Of a DNA stretch of 43,659 bases, positions 7,969 through 16,553 are shown piece by piece. The stretch's first letter is position 1. The number at the start of each line of letters is the position of its first letter. The stretch comes from Clostridium aciditolerans. Its GTDB lineage: Bacteria; Bacillota; Clostridia; Clostridiales; Clostridiaceae. The stretch spans positions 283,302 through 326,960 of the forward strand of contig NZ_JAEEGB010000003.1 of assembly GCF_016316925.1 (NCBI RefSeq). Direction: 5' to 3'. Under the pieces are notes generated by a model. That model saw nothing but the letters and a program-made list of their open reading frames with translations, was not told the DNA's origin and did no database searches. Both the position numbers and the translations under genes were made by a program.

Positions 7969-8655
7969 TCATTTTTCTAATGAAATATCATTGTATAAGA
8001 TATCCGTAAACATATCCACTAGCTCAGGATTAAATTGCTTTCCCTTTTCACTAATTAATATTTCTATAGCTGAATTTTGTGAAATAGATTTCCTGTATAT
8101 CCGGTCTGATGTTAAAGCATCAAAGGTATCTGCAATTGCAATAATTTGAGAAGCAAGTGGAATTTCATCATCTTTTAAACCGTCAGGATAACCAGTTCCA
8201 TCCCATCTTTCATGATGGCTTCTTATTATATCACTTAAATCTTCAAGGTATTCAATATTCATTGTTATTTTTTCGCCAATAATTGAATGCTTTTTAATTT
8301 CCTCATATTCTTCTACTGTTAGCTTATCTGGCTTCTTTAATATTAAATCATCTATACTTATTTTCCCTACATCGTGCAATATAGATGCTAAATGAATTTT
8401 CAACTTTTCTTCCTCTGATATTGGTAGTACTTCACAAATTGTATTGGCGTAGAATGCCACATTCTTTGAATGCTCCCAGGTATAAAAGTCTTTTTCGTAA
8501 ATTAAAGCTGCTAGCAGTTCTGCTTCCATGATATGCACTCCTATAATAGAACTTATATATTGACCTATCACTTCGTCCTTCCGAAAAGAAATATTATTGT
8601 CCGTGCCATATATATTACAGCCACATTCTTTAAATCTCATAAAATTATTTTTCAT
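7969..8655 (-). CDS. HD-GYP domain protein, predicted c-di-GMP phosphodiesterase
   Basis: The 228-aa protein is mostly an HD-GYP domain: HSKNVAFYA with the first metal His, LHDVGKI (the HD pair), KKHSIIGEKI, and HHERWDGTGYPDGL (HHE and the GYP motif), then IAIADTFDALTSDR. All expected metal and catalytic residues are present, so hydrolysis of c-di-GMP to pGpG or GMP is likely. A short N-terminal region (about 45 residues, three Cys/Asn-rich turns) matches no domain I know. GTAGGTGAGGT precedes ATG. A c-di-GMP-I riboswitch and terminator sit in the leader, so its substrate probably controls its own expression. Confidence 0.92.
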   Translation of the reverse strand: MKNNFMRFKECGCNIYGTDNNISFRKDEVIGQYISSIIGVHIMEAELLAALIYEKDFYTWEHSKNVAFYANTICEVLPISEEEKLKIHLASILHDVGKISIDDLILKKPDKLTVEEYEEIKKHSIIGEKITMNIEYLEDLSDIIRSHHERWDGTGYPDGLKDDEIPLASQIIAIADTFDALTSDRIYRKSISQNSAIEILISEKGKQFNPELVDMFTDILYNDISLEK

Positions 8656-8682
8656 AACATTACCTCACCTACGAAATATTAA

Positions 8683-8709
8683 AGGCACCTAAAATAATTT
8701 TAGGTGCCT
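8683..8709 (-). terminator. Riboswitch expression-platform terminator
   Basis: AGGCACCTAAAA and TTTTAGGTGCCT form a perfect 12-bp stem with a 3-base loop, followed on the minus strand by TTAATATTT. It lies between the c-di-GMP aptamer and the HD-GYP start codon. Confidence 0.8.
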
Positions 8710-8751
8710 AATAGATTATGTTATATGTAAATACAACATAAAATTATATTT

Positions 8752-8832
8752 CGGCAACCTGGCAATCATAGGATTAACAATTCCCTTAGACCCATAGCTT
8801 TGCGACCTTACTTTTCAATAAGTGTGCTATTG
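8752..8832 (-). promoter_or_regulatory. Cyclic di-GMP-I (GEMM) riboswitch aptamer
   Basis: The minus strand reads GCACACTTATTGAAAAGTAAGG (stem P1b with its GAAA-type loop), then TCGCAAAGC, GGGTCTAAGG, and finally ATGATTGCCAGGTTGCCG, which is the conserved tetraloop receptor end. GCAAAGC...GTCTAA...GGTTGCC is the recognised GEMM-I pattern. The 3' GGTTGCC could alternatively pair with GGCACC of the downstream terminator, which would make ligand binding favour termination; this direction is inference. It controls the HD-GYP phosphodiesterase gene. Confidence 0.85.
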
Positions 8833-8971
8833 TCGATATAAAATATATATATTAAAAATTAGCATTAATAAATGTATGCTTTTGCTACATTATAGTATAT
8901 ATTGGAGTTATTTGTATAATTTTGAAAACAACATTTTAATTATAATATATATACTGTATTATTACAATAGC

Positions 8972-9484
8972 TTACTTAACAACATCAAATCCATATTTCC
9001 TGTCTATTATTTTACTATCATAACTGCATCTACATAAAACAAAAGCCATATATATATCTCCTATGCTTCCTATTAAATTAAAAAAATAGACTAAACCTCC
9101 AATCCAAGGTGGAAATAGTGTAGAAGTAATAGATATTACTACTACTGGAGATAAAAGTACTATTAAAAACTTATTCCTATTAATAGGCATGTTTGATACC
9201 TCTTGTGTGTATGCATAAATTATTTTAAACCCGTATTTTACTTTACCCCCAAAGAGTTTAAATGTTATACCATGAATTAATTCGTGGATTATGCAAATTG
9301 GTATTATTGTCAATGCAACTATAATATAAAAATTAAATAATGGATTATCTGTAGGATAACTTATTACACCTCTTGATAAGAAGTTATTTAATATTTCATC
9401 TACTATTTTTCCTATAGACTCAGTTAGTATTATAGCTACAAGTAAACATATTAAATGAGTTTTCCATGTAATTTTAAATGACAT
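8972..9484 (-). CDS. DUF3267-type membrane zincin-like protein
   Basis: The 170-aa protein has about four hydrophobic segments and a HExxH metalloprotease motif in IIHELIHGITFKLFGGK near residues 62-78, located at the end of a membrane helix. This layout (HELIHG within a short membrane protein, then a second helix pair with LSPVVVISI) is that of DUF3267 putative zinc peptidases common in Firmicutes. Substrate and role are unknown. The gene is followed by the c-di-GMP riboswitch on the same strand without a visible terminator. The start is backed by GAGGTGATGTC upstream of ATG. Confidence 0.75.
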   Translation of the reverse strand: MSFKITWKTHLICLLVAIILTESIGKIVDEILNNFLSRGVISYPTDNPLFNFYIIVALTIIPICIIHELIHGITFKLFGGKVKYGFKIIYAYTQEVSNMPINRNKFLIVLLSPVVVISITSTLFPPWIGGLVYFFNLIGSIGDIYMAFVLCRCSYDSKIIDRKYGFDVVK

Positions 9485-9699
9485 GACATCACCTCATTAT
9501 AATATTTTACATTTTTTATATTTTTATACATAGTTTTCTTATAAACTTAAGTCATCTCAATGGTTTTATCTAATTGTTAAATTCTTTCTTATATGCCAAA
9601 AACACACTTTTTAAAATTCTATTATGAAAAATTTGGTTATATTTTTGAAAACTTGTCCATAATAATATAATGAAATAACATATAGAGAGGATGTTTTAA

Positions 9700-10434
9700 T
9701 TGAGTACGAATGTTAAGAAAGTAATGTTAATAATTCTTATAATAATTGATCTTATAGCCATAAGATATGCAAATGTATATAGCAAAGATAGTATTGCTAG
9801 TCAAATATATAATAATGTTAAAAGCAATGAAGTAGCATACATAAATGAATTAAAAAATATTAATACTAAAAATATAGACCAAGACAAACAAACAACAATA
9901 AAGCAAGAAACTAAACAAGAAGTTAAAAATCAACCGGAACAAATTCCTGTTAATAAGGAAAATAATTCTCAAATTGAACAAAACAAAATTACTGAAGATA
10001 ATAACGAGCAGTCTGATTTAAATAAATCTGAAGCTGAAGAAAAAAATGATGAAAAAAATAATCCTTCAAATAAAAAACAGCTTTCACGTGGGGGGAGCCT
10101 AGAGACAAATAGTTTAGGAGACGAAATAGATATTGTTTTAACTTTCTATACAAGCCTTGCAGAAGAAAACGGTGGATATACTGGTATTACTTGTACAGGT
10201 GGAAAGCTTACTCCAGGAATAGTTGCAAATAACGTACTGCCTCTTGGAACAGAAATTTATACAAATGAATTTGGTACCTTAACTGTAGCAGACAGAGGTG
10301 GAAACAATTTTGATACTATACATAGACTTGATGTATTTATTGCTAGAAATGACGGAGAAAGTGACTGGGAATATAAGAAAAGAGTAAATGATATGGGTAA
10401 AGTAAAAATTAAAGGCTATATAGCCAAACGCTAG
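9700..10434 (+). CDS. Anchored 3D-domain protein (RlpA-like double-psi barrel)
   Basis: The 244-aa protein has an N-terminal membrane anchor (VMLIILIIIDLIAIRYA), a low-complexity Lys/Glu/Asn/Gln-rich spacer (about residues 50-135), and a C-terminal 3D domain. That domain shows LTFYTSL, GKLTPGIVANN and TVADRGG...HRLDVF, giving the three conserved Asp residues. 3D domains are found in resuscitation/YabE/YuiC-type proteins and lytic transglycosylase-like cell-wall enzymes, so the likely role is peptidoglycan cleavage outside the membrane. The start is TTG, preceded by GAGAGG at nine bases. It stands alone, divergent from the DUF3267 gene. Confidence 0.85.
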   Translation: MSTNVKKVMLIILIIIDLIAIRYANVYSKDSIASQIYNNVKSNEVAYINELKNINTKNIDQDKQTTIKQETKQEVKNQPEQIPVNKENNSQIEQNKITEDNNEQSDLNKSEAEEKNDEKNNPSNKKQLSRGGSLETNSLGDEIDIVLTFYTSLAEENGGYTGITCTGGKLTPGIVANNVLPLGTEIYTNEFGTLTVADRGGNNFDTIHRLDVFIARNDGESDWEYKKRVNDMGKVKIKGYIAKR

Positions 10435-10504
10435 GTCTACATATAATTATGGGGTTTCTAAATCCAAGATTATTTTATACACTAAAAAGTATTAGTAACA
10501 TTTT

Positions 10505-10735
10505 CAGAGGACAGAGTACAGAGGACAGAGTACAATTGACAGTGAAGGTGAGTTTTCTTCCTTACGTCTGAAAACTAATTTATTTTTTTCAGGCTTGTTT
10601 TACTAAAGCAAAACATCGCTTACTCATGCGAAGCAAAAGAGCAGGAGTTTCTTTTAAATTTAAAGATTTTTCGTAGTGTAACGTAGAAAAATCCTCCTTC
10701 ATTGTCCTCTGTCCACTGTCAATTGTCAATTATTC
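10505..10735. repeat. MITE-like palindromic repeat element
   Basis: The left end has a tandem CAGAGGACAGAGTA (twice) then CAATTGACAGTGAAGG. The right end, read on the other strand, has AATTGACAATTGACAGTGGACAGAGGACAATGAAGG. These inverted ends use the same word set. Inside are two symmetric hairpins: AGTTTTC...GAAAACT, and GATTTTTC...GAAAAATC around 10668-10696. No ORF is present. Repeats built on such TTGACA-type words are common in clostridial intergenic DNA and look like non-autonomous transposons. It fills most of the gap between the 3D-domain gene and mnmA. Confidence 0.7.
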
Positions 10736-10803
10736 ATCCTCTCTCATACTATAAAAATTACCAAATTAGATTACAGCATAAGTTAACTTATGAGTTAGGA
10801 CCT

Positions 10804-11880
10804 CTATATAATTTCGTCTATAATTCCTCCACCAACTAAGTATTCTTTATCATAGAATACTACAGATTGGCCTTTTGTTATAGCACGTTGTTTATTTTCA
10901 AATTTAACCTTTACTCTGCCATCTTCAAGTGGAGTTATCCACGCTTTTTCTGGTTTAGCGGAGTATCTTATTTTAGCCATAACTTCCATAGTATCTTCTA
11001 GTTTATCAAAAGGAATAAAGTTTATATCCTTAGCTATTAATTCTGTCTTAAATATATCCTCTTCACTACCAAGAACAACAGTATTGGTAAGTGGGTTTAT
11101 ATCAGTTACGAATACAGGCGTGCCAAGGGCTATACCAAGACCTTTTCTTTGGCCTATTGTGTAGTACACTATTCCCTTATGCTTTCCTAAAATATTTCCT
11201 TGTTTATCTACAAAATATCCTTCTCTGACTTTACCTGGAACCTGCTTTTTTATATAAGAACCATGGTCATTGTCAGGAATAAAGCATATTTCTTCACTAT
11301 CTTTTTTATTATGAACAAGTAATCCTATTTCCTTAGCAATCTCTCTTATTTTATCTTTTTTATATAATCCACATGGCATTAATGTATGAGCTAATTGGAA
11401 CTGAGTTAAGTTATATAGCGCATAAGTCTGATCTTTTCTATCATCCTCAGATCTTCTAAGCAAATATCTATCCTCTATTTTTTCTATAGTTGCATAATGT
11501 CCTGTAGCAACATACTCAGCACCTAAATCCATAGCCTTTTTGAGCAGTGCATCAAATTTAATATATTTATTACATGCAACACATGGGTTTGGGGTCCTTC
11601 CTTCCATATATTCATCGATAAAATAATCTATAACATTCTTTTTAAATATATCCTTAAAATTCATAACGTAAAAAGGAATATCTAATTTGTATGCCACTCT
11701 TCTAGCGTCTTCTACTGCACTTAATGAACAGCAGCCTCCTTCAGCAGCTTCATACTCCTCATCTTCCTGCCAAACCTGCATAGTTACACCTATGACGTCA
11801 TATCCTTGTTCTTTTAAAAGATATGCTGTAACGGAGCTATCCACTCCTCCGCTCATTCCTACTACAACTTTTTTCTTCAT
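10804..11880 (-). CDS. mnmA: tRNA-specific 2-thiouridylase MnmA
   Basis: MnmA thiolates U34 in tRNA(Lys), tRNA(Glu) and tRNA(Gln). The product shows the PP-loop [15 protein letters not shown] near residue 10, [12 protein letters not shown] with one catalytic cysteine near residue 103, and [14 protein letters not shown] with the second near 200. A C-terminal beta-barrel follows ([15 protein letters not shown]). Length (358-361 aa) is typical. I chose ATG at 11880, since an in-frame GTG at 11889 is itself part of the AGGTGA ribosome site. It follows the cysteine desulfurase gene by about 30 bases; that enzyme would provide the sulfur, so the two form a functional operon. Confidence 0.96.
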   Translation of the reverse strand: MKKKVVVGMSGGVDSSVTAYLLKEQGYDVIGVTMQVWQEDEEYEAAEGGCCSLSAVEDARRVAYKLDIPFYVMNFKDIFKKNVIDYFIDEYMEGRTPNPCVACNKYIKFDALLKKAMDLGAEYVATGHYATIEKIEDRYLLRRSEDDRKDQTYALYNLTQFQLAHTLMPCGLYKKDKIREIAKEIGLLVHNKKDSEEICFIPDNDHGSYIKKQVPGKVREGYFVDKQGNILGKHKGIVYYTIGQRKGLGIALGTPVFVTDINPLTNTVVLGSEEDIFKTELIAKDINFIPFDKLEDTMEVMAKIRYSAKPEKAWITPLEDGRVKVKFENKQRAITKGQSVVFYDKEYLVGGGIIDEII

Positions 11881-11910
11881 GTTTATCACCTATTTTCTAA
11901 AATATTAACC

Positions 11911-13062
11911 TTACATACGATTTTTTCTAATTCTTTCTATAATACTTGGTATTACTTCAAGTAAATAATCTACTTCTTCCTCTGTTGTTCTTGAACCTAT
12001 TGTTAACCTAAGGGCTCCTTTAGCCATTTCTTTTGACAATCCTATAGAAAGTAATACCTGCGAAGGCTCTATAGCCCCTGCTGAACAAGCACTTCCACTG
12101 GAAGCACACACGCCTAAACTGTCAAGAGACATAAGAAGCACATCACCTTCTATATCTTCAAAGCTTATATTTACGTTGCCTGGCAATCTTTTGTCTCCTA
12201 CTGCTCCATTTAGCCTTGCACCAGGTATTTTTAATAGTCCTCCTATAAGCTTATCTCTAAGACTTTCTAGTCTCTTACTTTCATTTTTCATATTTTGGGC
12301 TGCCAATTCTACAGCTTTTCCCATACCTACAATGCCTGCGACGTTCTCTGTACCTGCTCTTCTTGCTCTTTCTTGAGCGCCACCATGTATTAAATTATGA
12401 ATTTTTATGCCTTTTCTCACATAAAGGGCTCCCATTCCTTTAGGACCATAGAATTTGTGTGATGCCATCGATAATAGATCTATTTTCATATCTTTTACAT
12501 CTATCGGAACATTTCCTACTGCCTGTACTGCATCACTGTGAAAAATAATTCCTTTTTCTCTACATATCTCCCCTATTTCTTTTATAGGTTCAATAGTTCC
12601 AATTTCATTATTTGCAAACATTATTGATACGAGTATAGTTTTATCTGTTATAGCATTCTTTAGATCATCTATTTTAATTATACCCTGTTCGTTAACGGGT
12701 AAATAAGTAACTTCAAAGCCCTGATCTTCCAAGTATTCGCAAGTATGCAGCACAGCATGATGTTCAATACAACTGGTAATTATATGGTTCCCTTTGTCTT
12801 TATTTGCAAAAGCTATTCCTTTAATTGCCCAATTATCTGCTTCTGAACCTCCACTTGTGAAATATATCTCATCACCTCTAGAGTTTATGGCACTGGCAAT
12901 TCTATCTCTTGCTATATCAACTGCAGCTTTTGTTTTTCTTGATATATGATAAATTGAAGATGGATTACCAAAATATTGTGTAAGATATGGATTCATTTCT
13001 TCTAAAACCTCTGGCTTAATAAAGGTTGTAGCAGCATAATCCATATAGATTTCTCTTTCCAT
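11911..13062 (-). CDS. Cysteine desulfurase, NifS/IscS type
   Basis: The 383-aa PLP enzyme converts cysteine to alanine and a protein-bound persulfide. It starts with YMDYAATTF, has TSGGSEADNWAIKG, the PLP-binding lysine in SHKFYGPKG near residue 205, and the active cysteine in GSACSAGAIEPS near residue 327. The short active-site loop marks the class I NifS/IscS group. GAGGAG precedes ATG. Downstream mnmA is on the same strand with a 30-base gap. In many Clostridium genomes iscR and a NifU-like scaffold gene lie in the same operon; neither is here, so this copy may be devoted mainly to tRNA thiolation. Confidence 0.94.
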   Translation of the reverse strand: MEREIYMDYAATTFIKPEVLEEMNPYLTQYFGNPSSIYHISRKTKAAVDIARDRIASAINSRGDEIYFTSGGSEADNWAIKGIAFANKDKGNHIITSCIEHHAVLHTCEYLEDQGFEVTYLPVNEQGIIKIDDLKNAITDKTILVSIMFANNEIGTIEPIKEIGEICREKGIIFHSDAVQAVGNVPIDVKDMKIDLLSMASHKFYGPKGMGALYVRKGIKIHNLIHGGAQERARRAGTENVAGIVGMGKAVELAAQNMKNESKRLESLRDKLIGGLLKIPGARLNGAVGDKRLPGNVNISFEDIEGDVLLMSLDSLGVCASSGSACSAGAIEPSQVLLSIGLSKEMAKGALRLTIGSRTTEEEVDYLLEVIPSIIERIRKNRM

Positions 13063-13308
13063 TCTTATCGCTCCTCATAAATAATATAAGCTACTAAAAT
13101 TCTGAGTAATTTACTATGATATAATTATTCTATTTTTAAATGCAACATTTGTCAATATTTTAGAGTTACAACTTATAATATAATACAGCAAATATCTATT
13201 ATTCAATAATTATAATACCGTTAGTACAGCCTACAATCTTCAAATAAAAACTCAGTATACTAGATGCACTTTCATGCACTGAATTTTCTATGTTAGCAAA
13301 CACTAGTA

Positions 13309-14799
13309 TTATTTACTTAGTATGTATACAAATTCATTCTCGGTGACAACCTTAAAATTATTTTTTTGTATTTCAGATATTAATATTTTATCTTTAGAAA
13401 TTAGTAATAAAGGCTTACTGCTTTTATCCCTTAAGAAGCCTTCAACTCCCCCCTCAACTGCCTTCATGTCTCCATAAAGTTCTGCACATAGCAAATAACT
13501 CTGATCCCATCTGTTAGGATTATCTGCAGAATTAGTTTTATATAATGTATATATGTTATGTCCCTTGTATTGAGGTAGCTTTCCTATATTTTTAAGGGTC
13601 TCTTGAGCATAATCTATTCCAGGGTTTACAATCATTTTTATAATAGATATCTCATTTTTATATGTAGAGAATAAAAGCAATATACTTATTAATAATTGAG
13701 AAGCTAGGTTTCTACTTTTACATTTTAATAAATATCCTGATGCTGCACCTATAATTATTGCCATTGCAGGAAATATAGGCAATATGTACCAACCAATTTT
13801 GGTCTTTGCCTTAGTATAAAAAAGGAAAGGTACTATTATCCACAATAAAATTAGTAATATATCATTTATTGAATCTTTATTTATCATTTCTTGCTCAAGT
13901 ATTACTGTAAAAGCTACTACCGTGCTTACTAATACTAGCATCCAGTAGAAATAAGAGCTTTGCAATACTTCTATATAGTAGGAAGTACTTCCTACATGAC
14001 CTTCTAAAGCTACTGAAGATCTGGCTAGCAAATCGTAATTTATCATGTTTTTAAAAAAGAGAAGTTTATCCGCGCCATACCGAAAAATTCCCCAAATGAT
14101 AATTGGGAAAATACAGCTGAGAACAAATATGCAAATACTTCTAACTCTTAATTTAAATAACTTTCTACTTAAGATTAAGTATAATCCAATAATAACCCCA
14201 ATACTACCTGCATGCCAGCTTTTTGTAAGAAAGGCTAATGAAAAAGCTGTCCCTGATATATATAACCATTTTACGCTTCTATTCAATAAAGATATTGAAA
14301 TTATAGATAAAGTAAAAAACATTACAAATGCGGAATCCGCATCCCCTGATCTTGCACAGTGTTCTAAAATATATGGCATAGTTGAAGCTATAGTAGAAGT
14401 TGATATTATTGATGATAATCTTCCATATTTATGTAATGTAAAAACAGCAACGGAAAGTATTGTGATAAATCCTGCTAAGGCTGAAAAAATTCTTAGTCCT
14501 AATGCATTATATCCTGCAATTCTATACCCTGCTGCTATTGCCCAGTAACTTATAGGCGGCTTCAAATTCCAATAATCATTTGTATATGAATATGTATTTA
14601 CTATGTAATTATTTCTTTTAATCATTTCATAAGCACTTACGCCATGTCTTGCTTCATCCCAACTATTGATTGGAAACTTACCTAAATTATAAAATAGATT
14701 AATTAGTGCTATTGCCAGTATTATAATAAGAAATATATAATAATATTTTTCTATATACTCAATAATATTATCAAAAAATTTATTTTTGAATATATTCAA
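13309..14799 (-). CDS. ArnT/PMT-like membrane glycosyltransferase (GT39/GT83 type)
   Basis: The protein has about 11-12 membrane segments. Its first extracytoplasmic loop carries INSWDEARHG, the acidic motif of GT-C enzymes that use polyprenyl-phosphate sugars, and YWNLKPPISYW. The length of about 496 aa fits ArnT-like proteins. It likely moves a sugar from undecaprenyl phosphate to a lipid or wall polymer on the outer face of the membrane. I chose TTG at 14799, as AGGAGG lies eight bases upstream; a TTG at 14835 opens the same frame. Divergently next to it are a GtrB-like GT2 and GtrA, which would make and flip the polyprenyl-linked sugar. Confidence 0.88.
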   Translation of the reverse strand: MNIFKNKFFDNIIEYIEKYYYIFLIIILAIALINLFYNLGKFPINSWDEARHGVSAYEMIKRNNYIVNTYSYTNDYWNLKPPISYWAIAAGYRIAGYNALGLRIFSALAGFITILSVAVFTLHKYGRLSSIISTSTIASTMPYILEHCARSGDADSAFVMFFTLSIISISLLNRSVKWLYISGTAFSLAFLTKSWHAGSIGVIIGLYLILSRKLFKLRVRSICIFVLSCIFPIIIWGIFRYGADKLLFFKNMINYDLLARSSVALEGHVGSTSYYIEVLQSSYFYWMLVLVSTVVAFTVILEQEMINKDSINDILLILLWIIVPFLFYTKAKTKIGWYILPIFPAMAIIIGAASGYLLKCKSRNLASQLLISILLLFSTYKNEISIIKMIVNPGIDYAQETLKNIGKLPQYKGHNIYTLYKTNSADNPNRWDQSYLLCAELYGDMKAVEGGVEGFLRDKSSKPLLLISKDKILISEIQKNNFKVVTENEFVYILSK

Positions 14800-14816
14800 A
14801 ATTTTTCCTCCTTCCT

Positions 14817-14840
14817 GACTGTTGCTTAAAATCAACAGTC
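14817..14840. repeat. Inverted repeat just upstream of the ArnT-like gene
   Basis: GACTGTTG and CAACAGTC form an 8-bp perfect inverted repeat with an 8-base spacer. It lies just 5' of the AGGAGG used by the gene at 13309-14799. It could be an operator or an mRNA hairpin near the ribosome site. Confidence 0.4.
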
Positions 14841-15064
14841 TAAACTCATTATTCCCTCAAGAATATATAATAAACTCATTATCTTTATTTTTACTTAAAA
14901 TTACATTATCACTGATTTTATAGTGACCTAGGCCGCAAATAATATACTAAAACATTATCTAATAAAAATATTACTATCAGAATAATACATGCAGAATGTG
15001 GCAAAATAAGTGAGGATGTTTAAAATAGCATAATATATAACATTTTAAAATGGAGGTTACTAAC

Positions 15065-16108
15065 ATGAGCTCAAAACTTATATCAATAATCGTACCTATG
15101 TACTTTGAGGAAGAAGTTGCAGAAGAATGTTATAACAGGTTAACTACTGTAGCCAAAGAAAATAACCTTAGTTATGAGATTGTTTTTGTTAATGACGGAA
15201 GCACAGATGCAACCTTTGAGATATTGAAAAAAATAGCTCAGAAGGATCAACGAGTTAAGGTAATAAGCTTTTCAAGAAACTTTGGCCATCAAATTGCTGT
15301 TACTGCTGGTATAGATAAAGCCTGTGGAGATGCTATAGTAATTATAGATGCTGATTTACAGGACCCTCCAGAGGTTATACCTGAAATGATTAAACTTTGG
15401 GAAGATGGATATGATGTAGTATACGGAAAAAGAAAAAAACGTGATGGTGAAAGTTGGTTTAAACTTGCTACTGCAAAAACCTTCTACAGAATGCTAGATA
15501 AAATGAGCAATGTAAAAATCCCTATGGATACTGGCGATTTTAGATTAATGGATAGAAGAGTTGTTGAAGCCCTAAAGCAAATGCCGGAACAAAACAGATT
15601 TTTAAGAGGTATGTCTAGTTGGGTAGGATTTAATCAAACCCCTTTAGAGTATGAAAGAAAAGAACGTTTTGCAGGTGAGACAAAGTATCCATTAAAAAAG
15701 ATGATAAAATTTGCATTAGACGGTATCTTCTCTTTTTCATCAAAACCTATAAAAATGGTTGAATATCTAGGATCTTTTATTGCCTTAATAGCTCTTAGTA
15801 TTCTTATTTGCTTGCTGGTAACAACTCCAATAAGACCTAATAGTTTTGCAATCGGTTGGACCTTGATTATTACTGTTATTGCCTTCATAGGTGGAATTCA
15901 ATTGCTTTCTATTGGTGTGGTTGGAGAGTATATAGCAAGAATTTATGATGAGAGTAAAGGAAGACCTTTATATATAATAGATAAAGAGATAAATATTGAT
16001 AAGAACATAAATAAAGCAGCAAATTTAAGTTTAAAAAAGAATTTGGCTAAACATCTATATGTTGTTAGTAGAGAACTTCACTCTGATAAAAGATATGGAA
16101 TTGAGTAA
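15065..16108 (+). CDS. GtrB/DPM-like polyprenyl-phosphate glycosyltransferase (GT2)
   Basis: The protein has an N-terminal GT2 domain: ISIIVPMYFEE, VFVNDGSTDAT, and IIDADLQDPPEV with the metal-binding Asp pair. FSRNFGHQIA matches the dolichyl-/undecaprenyl-phosphate sugar synthase group. Two membrane helices near residues 225-285 follow, as in GtrB and YfdH. It likely transfers a sugar from a nucleotide donor to undecaprenyl phosphate on the cytoplasmic face. ATG at 15065 has GGAGG eight bases upstream; an in-frame ATG at 15050 lacks one. It heads an operon with GtrA (gap 29 bases) and the PIG-V-like gene. Confidence 0.92.
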   Translation: MSSKLISIIVPMYFEEEVAEECYNRLTTVAKENNLSYEIVFVNDGSTDATFEILKKIAQKDQRVKVISFSRNFGHQIAVTAGIDKACGDAIVIIDADLQDPPEVIPEMIKLWEDGYDVVYGKRKKRDGESWFKLATAKTFYRMLDKMSNVKIPMDTGDFRLMDRRVVEALKQMPEQNRFLRGMSSWVGFNQTPLEYERKERFAGETKYPLKKMIKFALDGIFSFSSKPIKMVEYLGSFIALIALSILICLLVTTPIRPNSFAIGWTLIITVIAFIGGIQLLSIGVVGEYIARIYDESKGRPLYIIDKEINIDKNINKAANLSLKKNLAKHLYVVSRELHSDKRYGIE

Positions 16109-16137
16109 ATAAACATAGTTTAACTTTGAGGTAATTT

Positions 16138-16533
16138 ATGATTAAATTAATAAAATTTTGCATTGTAGGTTCTGTTAATACTTTAATTACATTGGCAACT
16201 TTCTATATTCTCAACAAAATATTACAGATAAACTATCTAACAAGTTCATTATTTGGATACGTTCTTGGAATGATAAATAGTTATATCTTAAATAAAAGGT
16301 GGACCTTTCAAAATAGAGATAAAAAGGTTATTGCACAGTTTATTAAGTTTACCATAGTAAATTTAATATCTCTTGGAATAAATTTATTTGTAATTTATAT
16401 TTTAGTTGATAAATTAAATATTGATAGCATGGTGTCGCAAATATTTGCAACAGTCTTTTCTACTATTTCAAATTATGTCGGAAGTAAAGTCTTAGTTTTT
16501 AGCAGTTCAAAAGAAAGGCAACAAACAAGTTAA
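16138..16533 (+). CDS. GtrA-family membrane protein, putative lipid-linked sugar flippase
   Basis: The 131-aa protein has four hydrophobic helices and the GtrA signature: FCIVGSVNTLITLATFYIL at the N-terminus, NSYILNKRWTF in the middle loop, and QIFATVFSTISNYVGSKVLV at the end. GtrA proteins are proposed to move undecaprenyl-phosphate-linked sugars across the membrane. It lies between the enzyme that would make the lipid-linked sugar (15065-16108) and a GT-C-type mannosyltransferase-like protein that would use it (16554-17768), supporting that role. GAGGTAATTT precedes ATG. Confidence 0.9.
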   Translation: MIKLIKFCIVGSVNTLITLATFYILNKILQINYLTSSLFGYVLGMINSYILNKRWTFQNRDKKVIAQFIKFTIVNLISLGINLFVIYILVDKLNIDSMVSQIFATVFSTISNYVGSKVLVFSSSKERQQTS

Positions 16534-16553
16534 GATACAGGAGTGGTTGCAAA

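Noticed and set aside
13247-13284. Possible terminator after the ArnT-like gene (TCAGT...ACTGA then GTTTTTATTT on the minus strand)
   Set aside because: Only five outer base pairs can be formed with a long loop, so support was too weak to list it as a feature.
14045-14548. 167-codon plus-strand open frame inside the ArnT-like gene
   Set aside because: It runs antisense to a well-supported membrane protein gene and lacks a ribosome site and any recognisable domain.
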